A stretch of DNA of 23,202 nucleotides, taken from Lishizhenia sp. (GTDB taxonomy: Bacteria; Bacteroidota; Bacteroidia; Flavobacteriales_D; Crocinitomicaceae). Position 1 is the stretch's first letter, and every line of letters begins with the position of its first letter. Made by a program: the position numbers and the translations under genes. This document shows, in pieces, positions 8,141 to 16,004 of the stretch. The notes under the pieces are model-generated. The model made no database searches. It was not told the DNA's origin and saw only the letters and a program-made list of their open reading frames with translations. The DNA lies in contig SKHH01000053.1 in assembly GCA_007117055.1 (NCBI GenBank), positions 1-23,202 on the forward strand, written 5' to 3'.

Positions 8141-10030
8141 ATGACAGAAAACAATTATACAGAAGATAATATTCGTTCATTAGACTGGAAGGAACATATT
8201 CGACTTCGCCCGGGTATGTATATCGGAAAGCTGGGTGATGGAGCTTCAGCTGATGATGGTATCTATATTTTGATGAAAGAAGTTATCGATAACTGTATTG
8301 ATGAATTTGTCATGGGGAACGGAAAGAAAATCGTCATAAAAACAAAAGATGGTTTGGTTTCTGTTCGTGACTATGGACGAGGTATTCCACTGGGAAAGGT
8401 GGTTGATGTTGTTTCTAAAATCAATACAGGAGGTAAATACGATTCTAAGGCCTTTAAAAAATCAGTGGGATTGAATGGTGTAGGTACGAAAGCGGTGAAC
8501 GCCTTAAGTAGTTATTTTAAAGTATATGCTGTACGAGATGGTCGAAAAAAAGAAGCTGTTTTTGCACGTGGTGTTTTGGTAGAAGACCCACCTGTGGAGG
8601 ATACAACAGAGCAAAATGGTACTTATGTTGAATTTACACCAGATGACCAAGTATTTAAAAAGTTTGTTTTCAAAAAACCATACATCGATAAAATGATATG
8701 GAATTATTGTTATTTGAATCGTGGCTTAACCATTCATTTTAACGGTGAACGATACATTTCGAAAAATGGACTCAAAGATTTATTAGAAAATAATATTGAT
8801 GGCGACCCCCTTTATCCAATTATTCACTTGGAAGGGGAAGATATTGAAGTTGCTTTCACGCATGGTAGAACGTACGGAGAGGATTATTACTCTTTTGTAA
8901 ATGGTCAGCATACTACACAAGGAGGTACGCACCAAAGTGCTTTTCGAGAGGCTGTTGCTAAAGTTATTAAAGACTTTTTTAATAAAAACTACGAATCCTC
9001 TGATGTTCGTCAATCTATTGTTGCTGCGGTCGCTGTAAAGGTGATAGAGCCCGTTTTTGAATCACAGACAAAGACAAAGCTTGGTTCACAAGAAATTGAG
9101 CCTGGTGGTAAATCAATGCGCGCTTTTGTAAATGATTTCCTAAAAACAAAACTAGATAACTTCTTACATCGAAACTCTGATGTAGCAGATATCATAGAAA
9201 AGAAAATCAAGCAATCTGAAAAAGAGCGAAAGGAGTTATCCGGTATTCGAAAGTTAGCGAGAGAAAGAGCTAAAAAATCGAGCTTACACAATAAAAAATT
9301 AAGAGATTGTCGCGTACACTTAACAGACTTGAAAAATGAGCGAAGGGAAGAAACTACGTTGTTTATCACAGAGGGGGATTCTGCAAGTGGTTCAATTACG
9401 AAATCGAGAGATGTAAATACGCAAGCTGTTTTTTCATTACGTGGAAAGCCGCTAAATTCTTATGGATTGACTAAAAAAGTCGTTTATGAAAATGAGGAAT
9501 TTAATTTAATTCAGGCTGCGCTAGATATTGAGGACGAAATGGATAACTTACGATACAACAAAATTGTAATCGCAACAGATGCCGATGTAGACGGAATGCA
9601 TATCCGTATGTTATTGCTGACTTTTTTCTTACGTTTTTTTCCTGATTTAGTGAAGAGAAATCATGTTTATGTACTTCAAACTCCGCTTTTCCGTGTAAAA
9701 AAAAAAAAAAAAACAATTTACTGTTATTCAGATGAAGAGCGTCAAAAAGCGTTGAGAGAACTAGGTAAAACAGCTGAGATAACTCGATTTAAAGGGTTAG
9801 GAGAAATTTCACCAGACGAATTTAAACACTTTATTGGAGAAGATATACGTCTTGAGCCGGTACTTGTTAGTAAGGATGCTTCTATTGATGAAACTCTCGC
9901 CTTTTTTATGGGGAAAAACACACCAGATAGACAGGAGTTTATCATGGATAACTTGAGGGTAGAAAAAGACCTTGAGGAAGAAATAGCAAAAGAAAGTAGT
10001 GAATCAGAAAACCTAGATAAAGCTTCGTAA
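8141..10030 (+). CDS. parE: Topoisomerase IV subunit B (ParE-type GyrB paralogue)
   Basis: A 629-residue type IIA topoisomerase ATPase subunit; with ParC it decatenates daughter chromosomes. Order: GHKL ATPase with KEVIDNCIDEF (residues 46-56, catalytic E47 and N51), DYGRGIPLG (77-85), GLNGVGTKAVNALS (110-123, ATP lid); transducer with HTTQGGTH (257-264); Toprim with EGDSASG (411-417), LRGKPLN (433-439) and DADVDG (480-485); C-terminal tail with RFKGLGEI. Length and pairing with the next gene match the Bacteroidota ParE form, not the longer GyrB with its insert. An A17 run at 9697-9713 encodes K520-K524 in a loop between Toprim strands, where relatives often have a mixed Arg/Asn/Lys stretch. 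As given the frame is intact. The stop is followed by a single T before the parC ATG. Confidence 0.95.
   Translation: MTENNYTEDNIRSLDWKEHIRLRPGMYIGKLGDGASADDGIYILMKEVIDNCIDEFVMGNGKKIVIKTKDGLVSVRDYGRGIPLGKVVDVVSKINTGGKYDSKAFKKSVGLNGVGTKAVNALSSYFKVYAVRDGRKKEAVFARGVLVEDPPVEDTTEQNGTYVEFTPDDQVFKKFVFKKPYIDKMIWNYCYLNRGLTIHFNGERYISKNGLKDLLENNIDGDPLYPIIHLEGEDIEVAFTHGRTYGEDYYSFVNGQHTTQGGTHQSAFREAVAKVIKDFFNKNYESSDVRQSIVAAVAVKVIEPVFESQTKTKLGSQEIEPGGKSMRAFVNDFLKTKLDNFLHRNSDVADIIEKKIKQSEKERKELSGIRKLARERAKKSSLHNKKLRDCRVHLTDLKNERREETTLFITEGDSASGSITKSRDVNTQAVFSLRGKPLNSYGLTKKVVYENEEFNLIQAALDIEDEMDNLRYNKIVIATDADVDGMHIRMLLLTFFLRFFPDLVKRNHVYVLQTPLFRVKKKKKTIYCYSDEERQKALRELGKTAEITRFKGLGEISPDEFKHFIGEDIRLEPVLVSKDASIDETLAFFMGKNTPDRQEFIMDNLRVEKDLEEEIAKESSESENLDKAS
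9697..9713 (+). repeat. A17 homopolymer inside parE
   Basis: Seventeen consecutive A bases lie in the coding strand, read as the last base of a GTA codon, five AAA lysine codons and the first base of ACA. One A more would give a stop after 7 further codons; one A fewer would give a stop after 13. It is therefore a possible slippage site for polymerase, RNA polymerase or the ribosome, or a weak point for sequencing accuracy. Confidence 0.95.
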
Positions 10031-10031
10031 T

Positions 10032-12917
10032 ATGGCGGAAGATGAAGAACCTATAGATGGACGGGAAAATGAAGAGCAGGATGCTGAGGCTAATTCAGAA
10101 GTCAATGGCGACGAAAATATTGTCGCTTTAAATGGACTATATGAAAATTGGTTTTTAGATTATGCCTCTTATGTTATCCTAGAAAGGGCTGTACCAGGGT
10201 TGGGGGACGGGCTTAAACCAGTGCAACGCCGTATTCTTCATTCCATGCGCGAAATGGAAGATGGACGTTACAATAAGGTAGCGAACATTATAGGAAATAC
10301 GATGAAGTTTCACCCGCATGGTGATGCTTCTATTGGAGATGCATTGGTTCAATTAGGCCAAAAAGAGCTACTCATCGACATGCAAGGTAACTGGGGAAAT
10401 ACCTTAACAGGTGATTCTGCTGCAGCTCCTCGTTACATTGAAGCACGTTTATCAAAATTTGCTTTACACGTAGCTTTTAACGCGAAAACTACAAATTGGC
10501 TGGCGAGTTACGACGGAAGAAATAAAGAGCCTGAAAATTTACCGATGAAATTTCCATTGCTCTTAGCTCAAGGAGCAGAAGGAATCGCAGTTGGAATGGC
10601 TTGTAAAATATTGCCGCATAATTTTGTGGAACTTATCGATAATTCAATCAATTACCTTAGAGGTCGTAAGGTGGAATTTTTTCCTGATTTTCTGACCGGT
10701 GGAATGGCGGATTTCACAAACTACAACGATGGTTTGAGAGGCGGCAAGGTTCGTGTGCGAGCAAAGATAAATAAAATTGACAATAAAACACTTGTTATTA
10801 ATGAGATACCATTCGGCACTAATACTACTAGTTTAATTGAATCTGTTCTAAAAGCTAACGATAAAGGGAAGATTAAAATCAAAAAAATTGAGGATAACAC
10901 GGCGCAAGTTGCTGAAATTTTAATTCATTTAGCTACAGGCGTCTCTCCTGATAAAACAATTGATGCTTTATATGCTTTTACTGATTGTGAAATTTCTATT
11001 TCTCCTAACTCTTCAGTAATTGATGGTGATACTCCGCGTTTCCTAGGTGTAACTGAAATTTTAAAAAGAAATACAGATGATACCGTACACTTGCTGACAC
11101 GTGAATTAGAAATACGTAAATCGGAGTTAGAAGAGCAGTGGCACTTTAGTTCTTTAGAAAAAATCTTTATCGAGAACAGAATTTACAGTTTAATAGAGGA
11201 GGAAGAAACTTGGGAAGGGGTTATTTCTGCAATTGACACTGGTTTAAAACCATTTATAAAACATTTAAAAAGAGAGGTTACGCGAGAAGATATTATTCGA
11301 TTGACGGAAATTAAGATTAAACGAATATCTAAATTCGACGCTTTTAAAGCGGATGAGTTAATTCTAAAAATAGAAGAGGAGTTAGAGCAAATCGAACTCA
11401 AGCTCAATAATATCATTGACCATGCGGTAGATTATTTCAAAGACCTTAAAAAGCGCTTTGGAGAAGGGAAAGAGCGAAAAACAGAAATCAAAGTTTTCGA
11501 TAACATTAGCGCTGCAAAAGTGATCATTCGAAACGAAAAGTTGTACGTTGATAAAAATGAAGGTTTTATTGGTTATAAGTTACGCAAAGCTGATTATGTT
11601 CAAGACTGTTCGGACATAGATGACATCATCGTGTTTTTTGATACAGGAAAAATGATGGTGACTAAAATTGCCGATAAAAAGTTTGTAGGTAAAGGAATCG
11701 TGCATGCGGCTGTTTGGAAAAAAGGAGATAAACGCACAATTTATCATGTAGTCTATATGGACGGTAAAAATGGCCCTAGTTATATGAAACGCTTTTTTGT
11801 GAACTCTATCACTCGGGATAAGGAGTATGACTTAACAAATGGCAAAAAAGGTTCCAGTTTATTATATTTTGAATGTCACCCGAATGGTGAAAGAGAGGTT
11901 ATTAACGTTCAATTAAGAGCGAGACCGCATTTAAAGAAATTAAAGTTTGAGGTTGATTTAGGTGAGCAACTAATCAAAAGTAGAACGGCGAAAGGAAACT
12001 TGGTCAGTAAAGAAATCGTTTCCAAAGTAACACAAAAAGAAGTAGGTGGTTCAACTTTAGCAGCGCGTAAAATTTGGTATGATAGTATCGTTGGGCGCTT
12101 GAATGATGAGCAAAGAGGTACATTCTTGGGGCAATTTAGAGGGGACGACAAGATCTTGACGCTTTATAAATCAGGAGAATACCGTTTGTCTGGTTTTGAT
12201 TTAACCACCCACTTTGATGACGATTTGATTCATATCGAAAAGTGGGATCCAGAGCGCCCTATTTCTGCAGTGTATTACGATGGAGAAAAGGAGCTCCATT
12301 ATGTGAAACGTTTTGTATGTGAAGTAACTACAGATAAAAAAGTGCTTTTTATTAGTGATGCAGAAGGGAGTGAGTTGGATGTCGTTACTACGTTATATAA
12401 ACCTTGTGTCACCATTATTTACAATAAATTATTAAAAGCTACTAAAAACTTACCGAATAAAGAAGTAAAACTGGATGAATTCATTGATGTAAAAGGAATG
12501 AAATCACAGGGTAATCAGCTTACTAAATTAAAAGTAAAAGAAATTGTGCTTACTGATGGTGAGGAGGTGAATTTACCATGGCCAAAAGAGGGTGAGTCTG
12601 GTTCAGAGGCGAGTGAGGACGATGCGGAAAATGACAGTGTCATATCGGAGAGCGATGAAAGTAATCCTACAGCTAAAGAATCAAAAGATCAAAACGAAGA
12701 AAAAAGTAGTGACACAAAGACCAAAGAAGATACTTCAGATAAAAAAAGTACCACTGTTAAAAGTCAGAGATCGTTAAATGCGAGAAGACCAGCTCCAGAG
12801 AAGGATGAGCCAGCAAAACAAGTAGAATGGGATTTTTCTAAAGTTAAACAAAATTTACGTAGAAGAAAAAAAGATAATGATGATTCCCAGCCAAGTTTAT
12901 TTGATTTGGATGAATAA
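10032..12917 (+). CDS. parC: Topoisomerase IV subunit A (ParC-type GyrA paralogue)
   Basis: A 961-residue DNA cleavage subunit. The N-terminal winged-helix region has YASYVILERAVPGLGDGLKP (residues 44-63), VQRRILHSM (64-72), KFHPHGDASIGDAL (92-105) and the catalytic pair R134-Y135 in AAPRYIEARL; Y135 attacks DNA. A coiled-coil arm follows at about residues 365-490, then a C-terminal domain that lacks a clean GyrA-box repeat pattern, as expected for ParC. The last 110 residues are a low-complexity, highly charged tail rich in Ser, Asp, Glu and Lys, ending in SQPSLFDLDE. QPSLF at 953-957 looks like a sliding-clamp-binding peptide. The ATG follows the parE stop by one base, so the two are co-transcribed and probably coupled. 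Confidence 0.94.
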   Translation: MAEDEEPIDGRENEEQDAEANSEVNGDENIVALNGLYENWFLDYASYVILERAVPGLGDGLKPVQRRILHSMREMEDGRYNKVANIIGNTMKFHPHGDASIGDALVQLGQKELLIDMQGNWGNTLTGDSAAAPRYIEARLSKFALHVAFNAKTTNWLASYDGRNKEPENLPMKFPLLLAQGAEGIAVGMACKILPHNFVELIDNSINYLRGRKVEFFPDFLTGGMADFTNYNDGLRGGKVRVRAKINKIDNKTLVINEIPFGTNTTSLIESVLKANDKGKIKIKKIEDNTAQVAEILIHLATGVSPDKTIDALYAFTDCEISISPNSSVIDGDTPRFLGVTEILKRNTDDTVHLLTRELEIRKSELEEQWHFSSLEKIFIENRIYSLIEEEETWEGVISAIDTGLKPFIKHLKREVTREDIIRLTEIKIKRISKFDAFKADELILKIEEELEQIELKLNNIIDHAVDYFKDLKKRFGEGKERKTEIKVFDNISAAKVIIRNEKLYVDKNEGFIGYKLRKADYVQDCSDIDDIIVFFDTGKMMVTKIADKKFVGKGIVHAAVWKKGDKRTIYHVVYMDGKNGPSYMKRFFVNSITRDKEYDLTNGKKGSSLLYFECHPNGEREVINVQLRARPHLKKLKFEVDLGEQLIKSRTAKGNLVSKEIVSKVTQKEVGGSTLAARKIWYDSIVGRLNDEQRGTFLGQFRGDDKILTLYKSGEYRLSGFDLTTHFDDDLIHIEKWDPERPISAVYYDGEKELHYVKRFVCEVTTDKKVLFISDAEGSELDVVTTLYKPCVTIIYNKLLKATKNLPNKEVKLDEFIDVKGMKSQGNQLTKLKVKEIVLTDGEEVNLPWPKEGESGSEASEDDAENDSVISESDESNPTAKESKDQNEEKSSDTKTKEDTSDKKSTTVKSQRSLNARRPAPEKDEPAKQVEWDFSKVKQNLRRRKKDNDDSQPSLFDLDE

Positions 12918-12993
12918 ATTTTAGGGGATATAACTTTTTACTAAGTTTATTTATGGAATACTTTAGTCTTTTACATCTAAATAGAAAAAGCTT

Positions 12994-14349
12994 ATGAAGT
13001 TACTTTCTATTTTAGTTTTATTGGTGTCTTCCTCTGTTGTTCTGGGTCAAGAACCATTTACTTTTTACATAGCCATTCATGATGAATTATCAAATGAGCT
13101 AATTACAGAAACGAATGTAAAGATTTATTCGGGTGATAAATTGATGGTGAACCGTCCTAATTATAATGGAGAAGGAATTAAGTTATTCTGTGAAGACAAT
13201 TTCGAAAATTTAAGAATTATTGCTAGTCATGAGGCTTTTGTGAAAATAGATACGTTAATTCAAATTGATTGTACTCAATTCTCAGTTTTTAAACGTTCAT
13301 TCAGGTTAAAACTTTATTTAAAGTATGATGGTTTAACATCTGAAGAGGTAGATATTACAGCTACTTATCAGCCAGAGATTATCTTTAGTTCAGAGGAGTT
13401 CAGTGTAGAAGATTTTCAGATTGATCACGAAGGGAACTTGTTTGTTTTGATTTACGATAAAAATATGTTAAAAGGCAGTCAAATCGCTTTGTATAAAGAT
13501 GGTGAATTACATCATAAAAACAAAGTGGAAAGTGGACCACATCGCCTTGACTTGGATTATCTTGGAAGAGTTTTTTTGGTAGGAGAGGAGTCTGCTTGGC
13601 TAGTTCAGTTCAACAAAGATATTCGATTGATTCCAGTAGATAAAAATGAATACGACTACCATATTGCTCCAATCATTGACACATGTATGAACAATCTTTA
13701 TTTTTCCAATTTTAATGATTGGTATCCTGCGATGGATTTTTTTGAAATTTCATTTAAAGAGGGAGATACGGTTTATAGAAACTTACGCCACATAGAGGAT
13801 CACTTGATGATGGAACTGTATTTAGCGGAGTACAAATATGTAGATGTTCGCACTCGTTTATGGGCATGGGACAGAGAACGTGAAACTGGAATTGATCGTG
13901 AAATTTGGGTCGGTTTGAGTAGTTTTACGAATACAATTTACTATGAGCCGATTTATGCTAATTTTTTCATAAAAAAAGATAAGTACTACATTACCGATCA
14001 TTACGATGACTTTTTGTTTGTTGGTGATGTCTCTTCTGGGGATATTGTAGATAGTATTCCTATCACTTATCATACGAAATTAGGAAAGTATAAATGGAAA
14101 AAATCAACGCAGCAAGATCCAATTACGGAAAAGGTGTATTGCAGGTACGACTATGTTGGACAAACTAAATTAGTTGAATTAGATTTAGAAACAGGTAAAA
14201 TAAATTATCCATTTGAACTGTTTTACAAGTATGTGGAAAAAGTAAGAATTCTAAACGATGAAGTGTATTACATCTATCGTCCTTTTGAAACAGCTCAGAA
14301 AAAGTACCTATATAGGGAAAAAATAAGTGACATGGTCAAATTAAACTAG
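12994..14349 (+). CDS. Secreted or periplasmic protein, unrecognised
   Basis: A 451-residue protein that I do not recognise. The first 19 residues, MKLLSILVLLVSSSVVLGQ, form a good signal peptide with cleavage near LGQ, so it is exported. Residues about 25-110 resemble a small beta-sandwich of the kind common in Bacteroidota secreted proteins (IAIHDELSNELITETNVKIY), with one Cys pair around C63 and C89. The rest is rich in beta strands and aromatic residues. Segments such as FQIDHEGNLFVLIYD and LDYLGRVFLVGEESAWLVQF suggest propeller-like blades, which is inference only. No lipobox and no C-terminal sorting domain were seen. It lies 76 bp after parC and its stop shares CTAG with the stop of the convergent barrel gene. 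Confidence 0.75.
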   Translation: MKLLSILVLLVSSSVVLGQEPFTFYIAIHDELSNELITETNVKIYSGDKLMVNRPNYNGEGIKLFCEDNFENLRIIASHEAFVKIDTLIQIDCTQFSVFKRSFRLKLYLKYDGLTSEEVDITATYQPEIIFSSEEFSVEDFQIDHEGNLFVLIYDKNMLKGSQIALYKDGELHHKNKVESGPHRLDLDYLGRVFLVGEESAWLVQFNKDIRLIPVDKNEYDYHIAPIIDTCMNNLYFSNFNDWYPAMDFFEISFKEGDTVYRNLRHIEDHLMMELYLAEYKYVDVRTRLWAWDRERETGIDREIWVGLSSFTNTIYYEPIYANFFIKKDKYYITDHYDDFLFVGDVSSGDIVDSIPITYHTKLGKYKWKKSTQQDPITEKVYCRYDYVGQTKLVELDLETGKINYPFELFYKYVEKVRILNDEVYYIYRPFETAQKKYLYREKISDMVKLN

Positions 14350-15446
14350 AAAGGTCGAAAAGTTATTCCAACACTCACGAAGTAACCATTTGGGATGGTC
14401 TCATCTAATAATGAATAAATGGAGTTTGAATGGTGTAAATATCTTCCTTCAAGTCGCATCATGAATCCTAATAGAGGCTCATAATTAATTGTCGATGTAG
14501 CACCAAAAATAGGGTCGTTAATTACAGAAATTAATACTCCGTCGTTGTCCATGAAATATTCGCCGCGTAGTCCTAAACTCCACTTAGTATTGAATTGAAA
14601 AGTAGATTCTATTACGGCAGAAGAAAATACAGAATAGGTATCAGATAAATAGGCTTTTTGCTCTGTTCCAATATCAAATCCACCAATAAGTCCCCATTTA
14701 TCCGTTTCGTATTTTGCGAACAAATTGTGGTGATAACGCATTCTTCTTTCGTAGTTGGGAAATTCATTTCCGACAAAAGAACTACTGTTTACAGAGAACT
14801 GATCTGAAAAGAAGTAAGTGAATTGATGACCTAATCCAATTGTTGTGTTGTCATTGACACGACTTATACGTTGCCAACCGTTGAGAGCCAGTAGACTAAT
14901 AAAATAGTTGTCGGTTTCATAACTAAGTTGTGCACCTGATGAATAATAAGGCGTATTATCAGCCAATATACTTCTGCTTAAGTTCCAATGATTAGCTCCA
15001 GTCGCACTTTCAAAACCAATATGTGATTCTAATACTCCTATATCGAGCCAAAGCGGTTTTGACTTATGTAATTGATAACCAATTCGTGCCTCGTGAATAT
15101 TTCGTAAATAAGGGAGTTCATGCGCCATATTTTTACCAGCATAGGTTCCGACCATAATTCCTAAAACGCTGCGTAATCGGTGATCTGTATATTCTACTGA
15201 AATTAATCCTAAATTTACGTTAAGCTCATTTGTTCTATGATAACTGTAGAAATAGTCTGGTCGTTCATTTTCTGAGGTTTGTTGAAAATCATAAGTATAG
15301 TAAAGCTCTAAGTAAGCGCCTACAGTTAGCTGACTGCTATCGGTTTCGGTGTGTTGAGAAAAAAGAGAATCATTCAATAGATTAAAATGAATTACTACTA
15401 TAAGCTTAATTACTTTCAACAATTTAAAGGTGAATTTCAATTTCAT
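14346..15446 (-). CDS. Outer-membrane beta-barrel porin, OmpL-like (BBP2 type)
   Basis: A 366-residue predicted outer-membrane barrel. The N-terminus has a basic, hydrophobic export signal (KLLKVIKLIVVIHFNLL) with likely cleavage after LFSQ, residues about 27-31. The mature part opens with VGAYLELYYTYDFQQ and contains alternating amphipathic strands with paired Tyr and Trp. NELNVNLGLISVEYTD and the closing FMMRLEGRYLHH and YFVSVGITFRPF are typical of the OmpL-like beta-barrel porin-2 family. It ends in Phe, the usual outer-membrane barrel assembly signal. Substrate is unknown. It is convergent with the secreted-protein gene. An upstream TAAGTTTG box (15505-15512) may be its promoter. Confidence 0.78.
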   Translation of the reverse strand: MKLKFTFKLLKVIKLIVVIHFNLLNDSLFSQHTETDSSQLTVGAYLELYYTYDFQQTSENERPDYFYSYHRTNELNVNLGLISVEYTDHRLRSVLGIMVGTYAGKNMAHELPYLRNIHEARIGYQLHKSKPLWLDIGVLESHIGFESATGANHWNLSRSILADNTPYYSSGAQLSYETDNYFISLLALNGWQRISRVNDNTTIGLGHQFTYFFSDQFSVNSSSFVGNEFPNYERRMRYHHNLFAKYETDKWGLIGGFDIGTEQKAYLSDTYSVFSSAVIESTFQFNTKWSLGLRGEYFMDNDGVLISVINDPIFGATSTINYEPLLGFMMRLEGRYLHHSNSIYSLLDETIPNGYFVSVGITFRPF

Positions 15447-15504
15447 AGCACTAAAGTAAAAAAAAAATACTGGAGGAATAAATAACTCTGGTTCTTTCCT
15501 TTGA

Positions 15505-15512
15505 CAAACTTA
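15505..15512 (-). promoter_or_regulatory. Candidate -7 box for the barrel gene
   Basis: Read on the minus strand, TAAGTTTG matches TAnnTTTG and lies about 59 nt upstream of the start codon. No -33 TTG is visible at the expected distance, so this is weak. The box lies just outside repeat copy A. Confidence 0.4.
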
Positions 15513-15526
15513 TACTTCGTTAATTT

Positions 15527-15820
15527 CTAGAAATAGCTCCTGTAGGTAGCAGAAATAGTAGCGCTGAATATCGGGTTCTCTATATAATACTGACACTCCA
15601 TTACATTTCGGTCGGTATCACTTACCTCGACAGGCTCGGCACACCGCGAACACCTCATAGTAATTCAAAAACCTTGTTTTTTTAACTAAACACATTAAGG
15701 TGGTTGCGGTGTGCAGCGGCGCCATGAGTTCTATCGATGGGAAGCTTGTTGAGGTAAGTGGTTTTAACTAAACGTAGTGTACTTAAAAGTGCGGTGCTTC
15801 GAGCATAGACGAGAAGTATC
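15527..15820. repeat. Dispersed noncoding repeat, copy A
   Basis: This element shares ordered, collinear blocks with 21257-21475. Block 1 (15528-15580) matches 21258-21310 without gaps at 36 of 53 positions by hand count, continuing with ATATAATACTGAC. Block 2 (from about 15657 to 15704) shares ATAGTAA, CAAAAAC-like and AGGTGGT segments. Block 3 (15757-15820) matches 21412-21475 without gaps at 56 of 64 positions, centred on GTGCTTCGAGCAT. Between blocks, copy A has extra GC-rich sequence that folds on itself. No gene is convincing in 15447-16004. A 74-codon minus-strand frame at 15682-15906 lies in this DNA but has no family resemblance. Confidence 0.8.
15619..15760. repeat. 142-nt nested inverted repeat inside copy A
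   Basis: The outer arms are CACTTACCTCGACAGGCT (15619-15636) and AGCTTGTTGAGGTAAGTG (15743-15760): 16 of 18 Watson-Crick pairs, the other two being G-T pairs, so fully paired as RNA read from the plus strand. The inner arms are CACACCGCGAACACCT (15640-15655) and AGGTGGTTGCGGTGTG (15698-15713), 14 of 16 pairs plus one G-T. The hairpin loop is 42 nt and the right side carries 29 unpaired nt between arms. A smaller stem, TCCCG/CGGGA, follows at 15827-15847. Confidence 0.82.
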
Positions 15821-15956
15821 AGCCTGTCCCGCACCGATAGGTCGGGAAGAAAACCGACTGCACAACGTAGAATGATTTTTTGGTCTTCGATACATGATCC
15901 AGTCATTTAACGCAAAAATTAACAATCCTTTTCTATTATTCTAAACCACAAATTCA

Positions 15957-15984
15957 TTGATAATTAATAATATTGTTAGATTTG
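15957..15984 (+). promoter_or_regulatory. Bacteroidota-type promoter of gdhA
   Basis: TTG (15957-15959), a 17-nt spacer and TAGATTTG (15977-15984) match the TTG-N17-TAnnTTTG consensus exactly. The ATG at 16005 lies 20 nt downstream, which excludes the in-frame start at 15957 (an ATA/TTG context inside the promoter). Confidence 0.75.
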
Positions 15985-16004
15985 TTTTAAAAAAAAATGA
16001 GAAT

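Noticed and set aside
9010..9369. A 119-codon minus-strand frame opposite parE (and similar ones at 8783-9013, 9501-9716, 9742-9945)
   Set aside because: These are antisense shadows of a clearly coding gene, with no recognisable features.
9697..9713. A frameshifted, broken parE
   Set aside because: As given the frame is intact across the A run and all motifs on both sides are in the same frame.
12592..12777. A second plus-strand frame inside the 3' part of parC
   Set aside because: It is an alternate frame of the low-complexity charged tail, with no start signal and no family resemblance.
15682..15906. A 74-codon minus-strand frame within repeat copy A
   Set aside because: It runs through the hairpin arm and repeat block 3, has no family resemblance, and its frame is not kept in copy B; treated as a shadow of the repeat.
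15447..16004. A CRISPR array or transfer RNA in the gene-free region
   Set aside because: There are no regularly spaced identical units and no cloverleaf; the structure is a nested inverted repeat.
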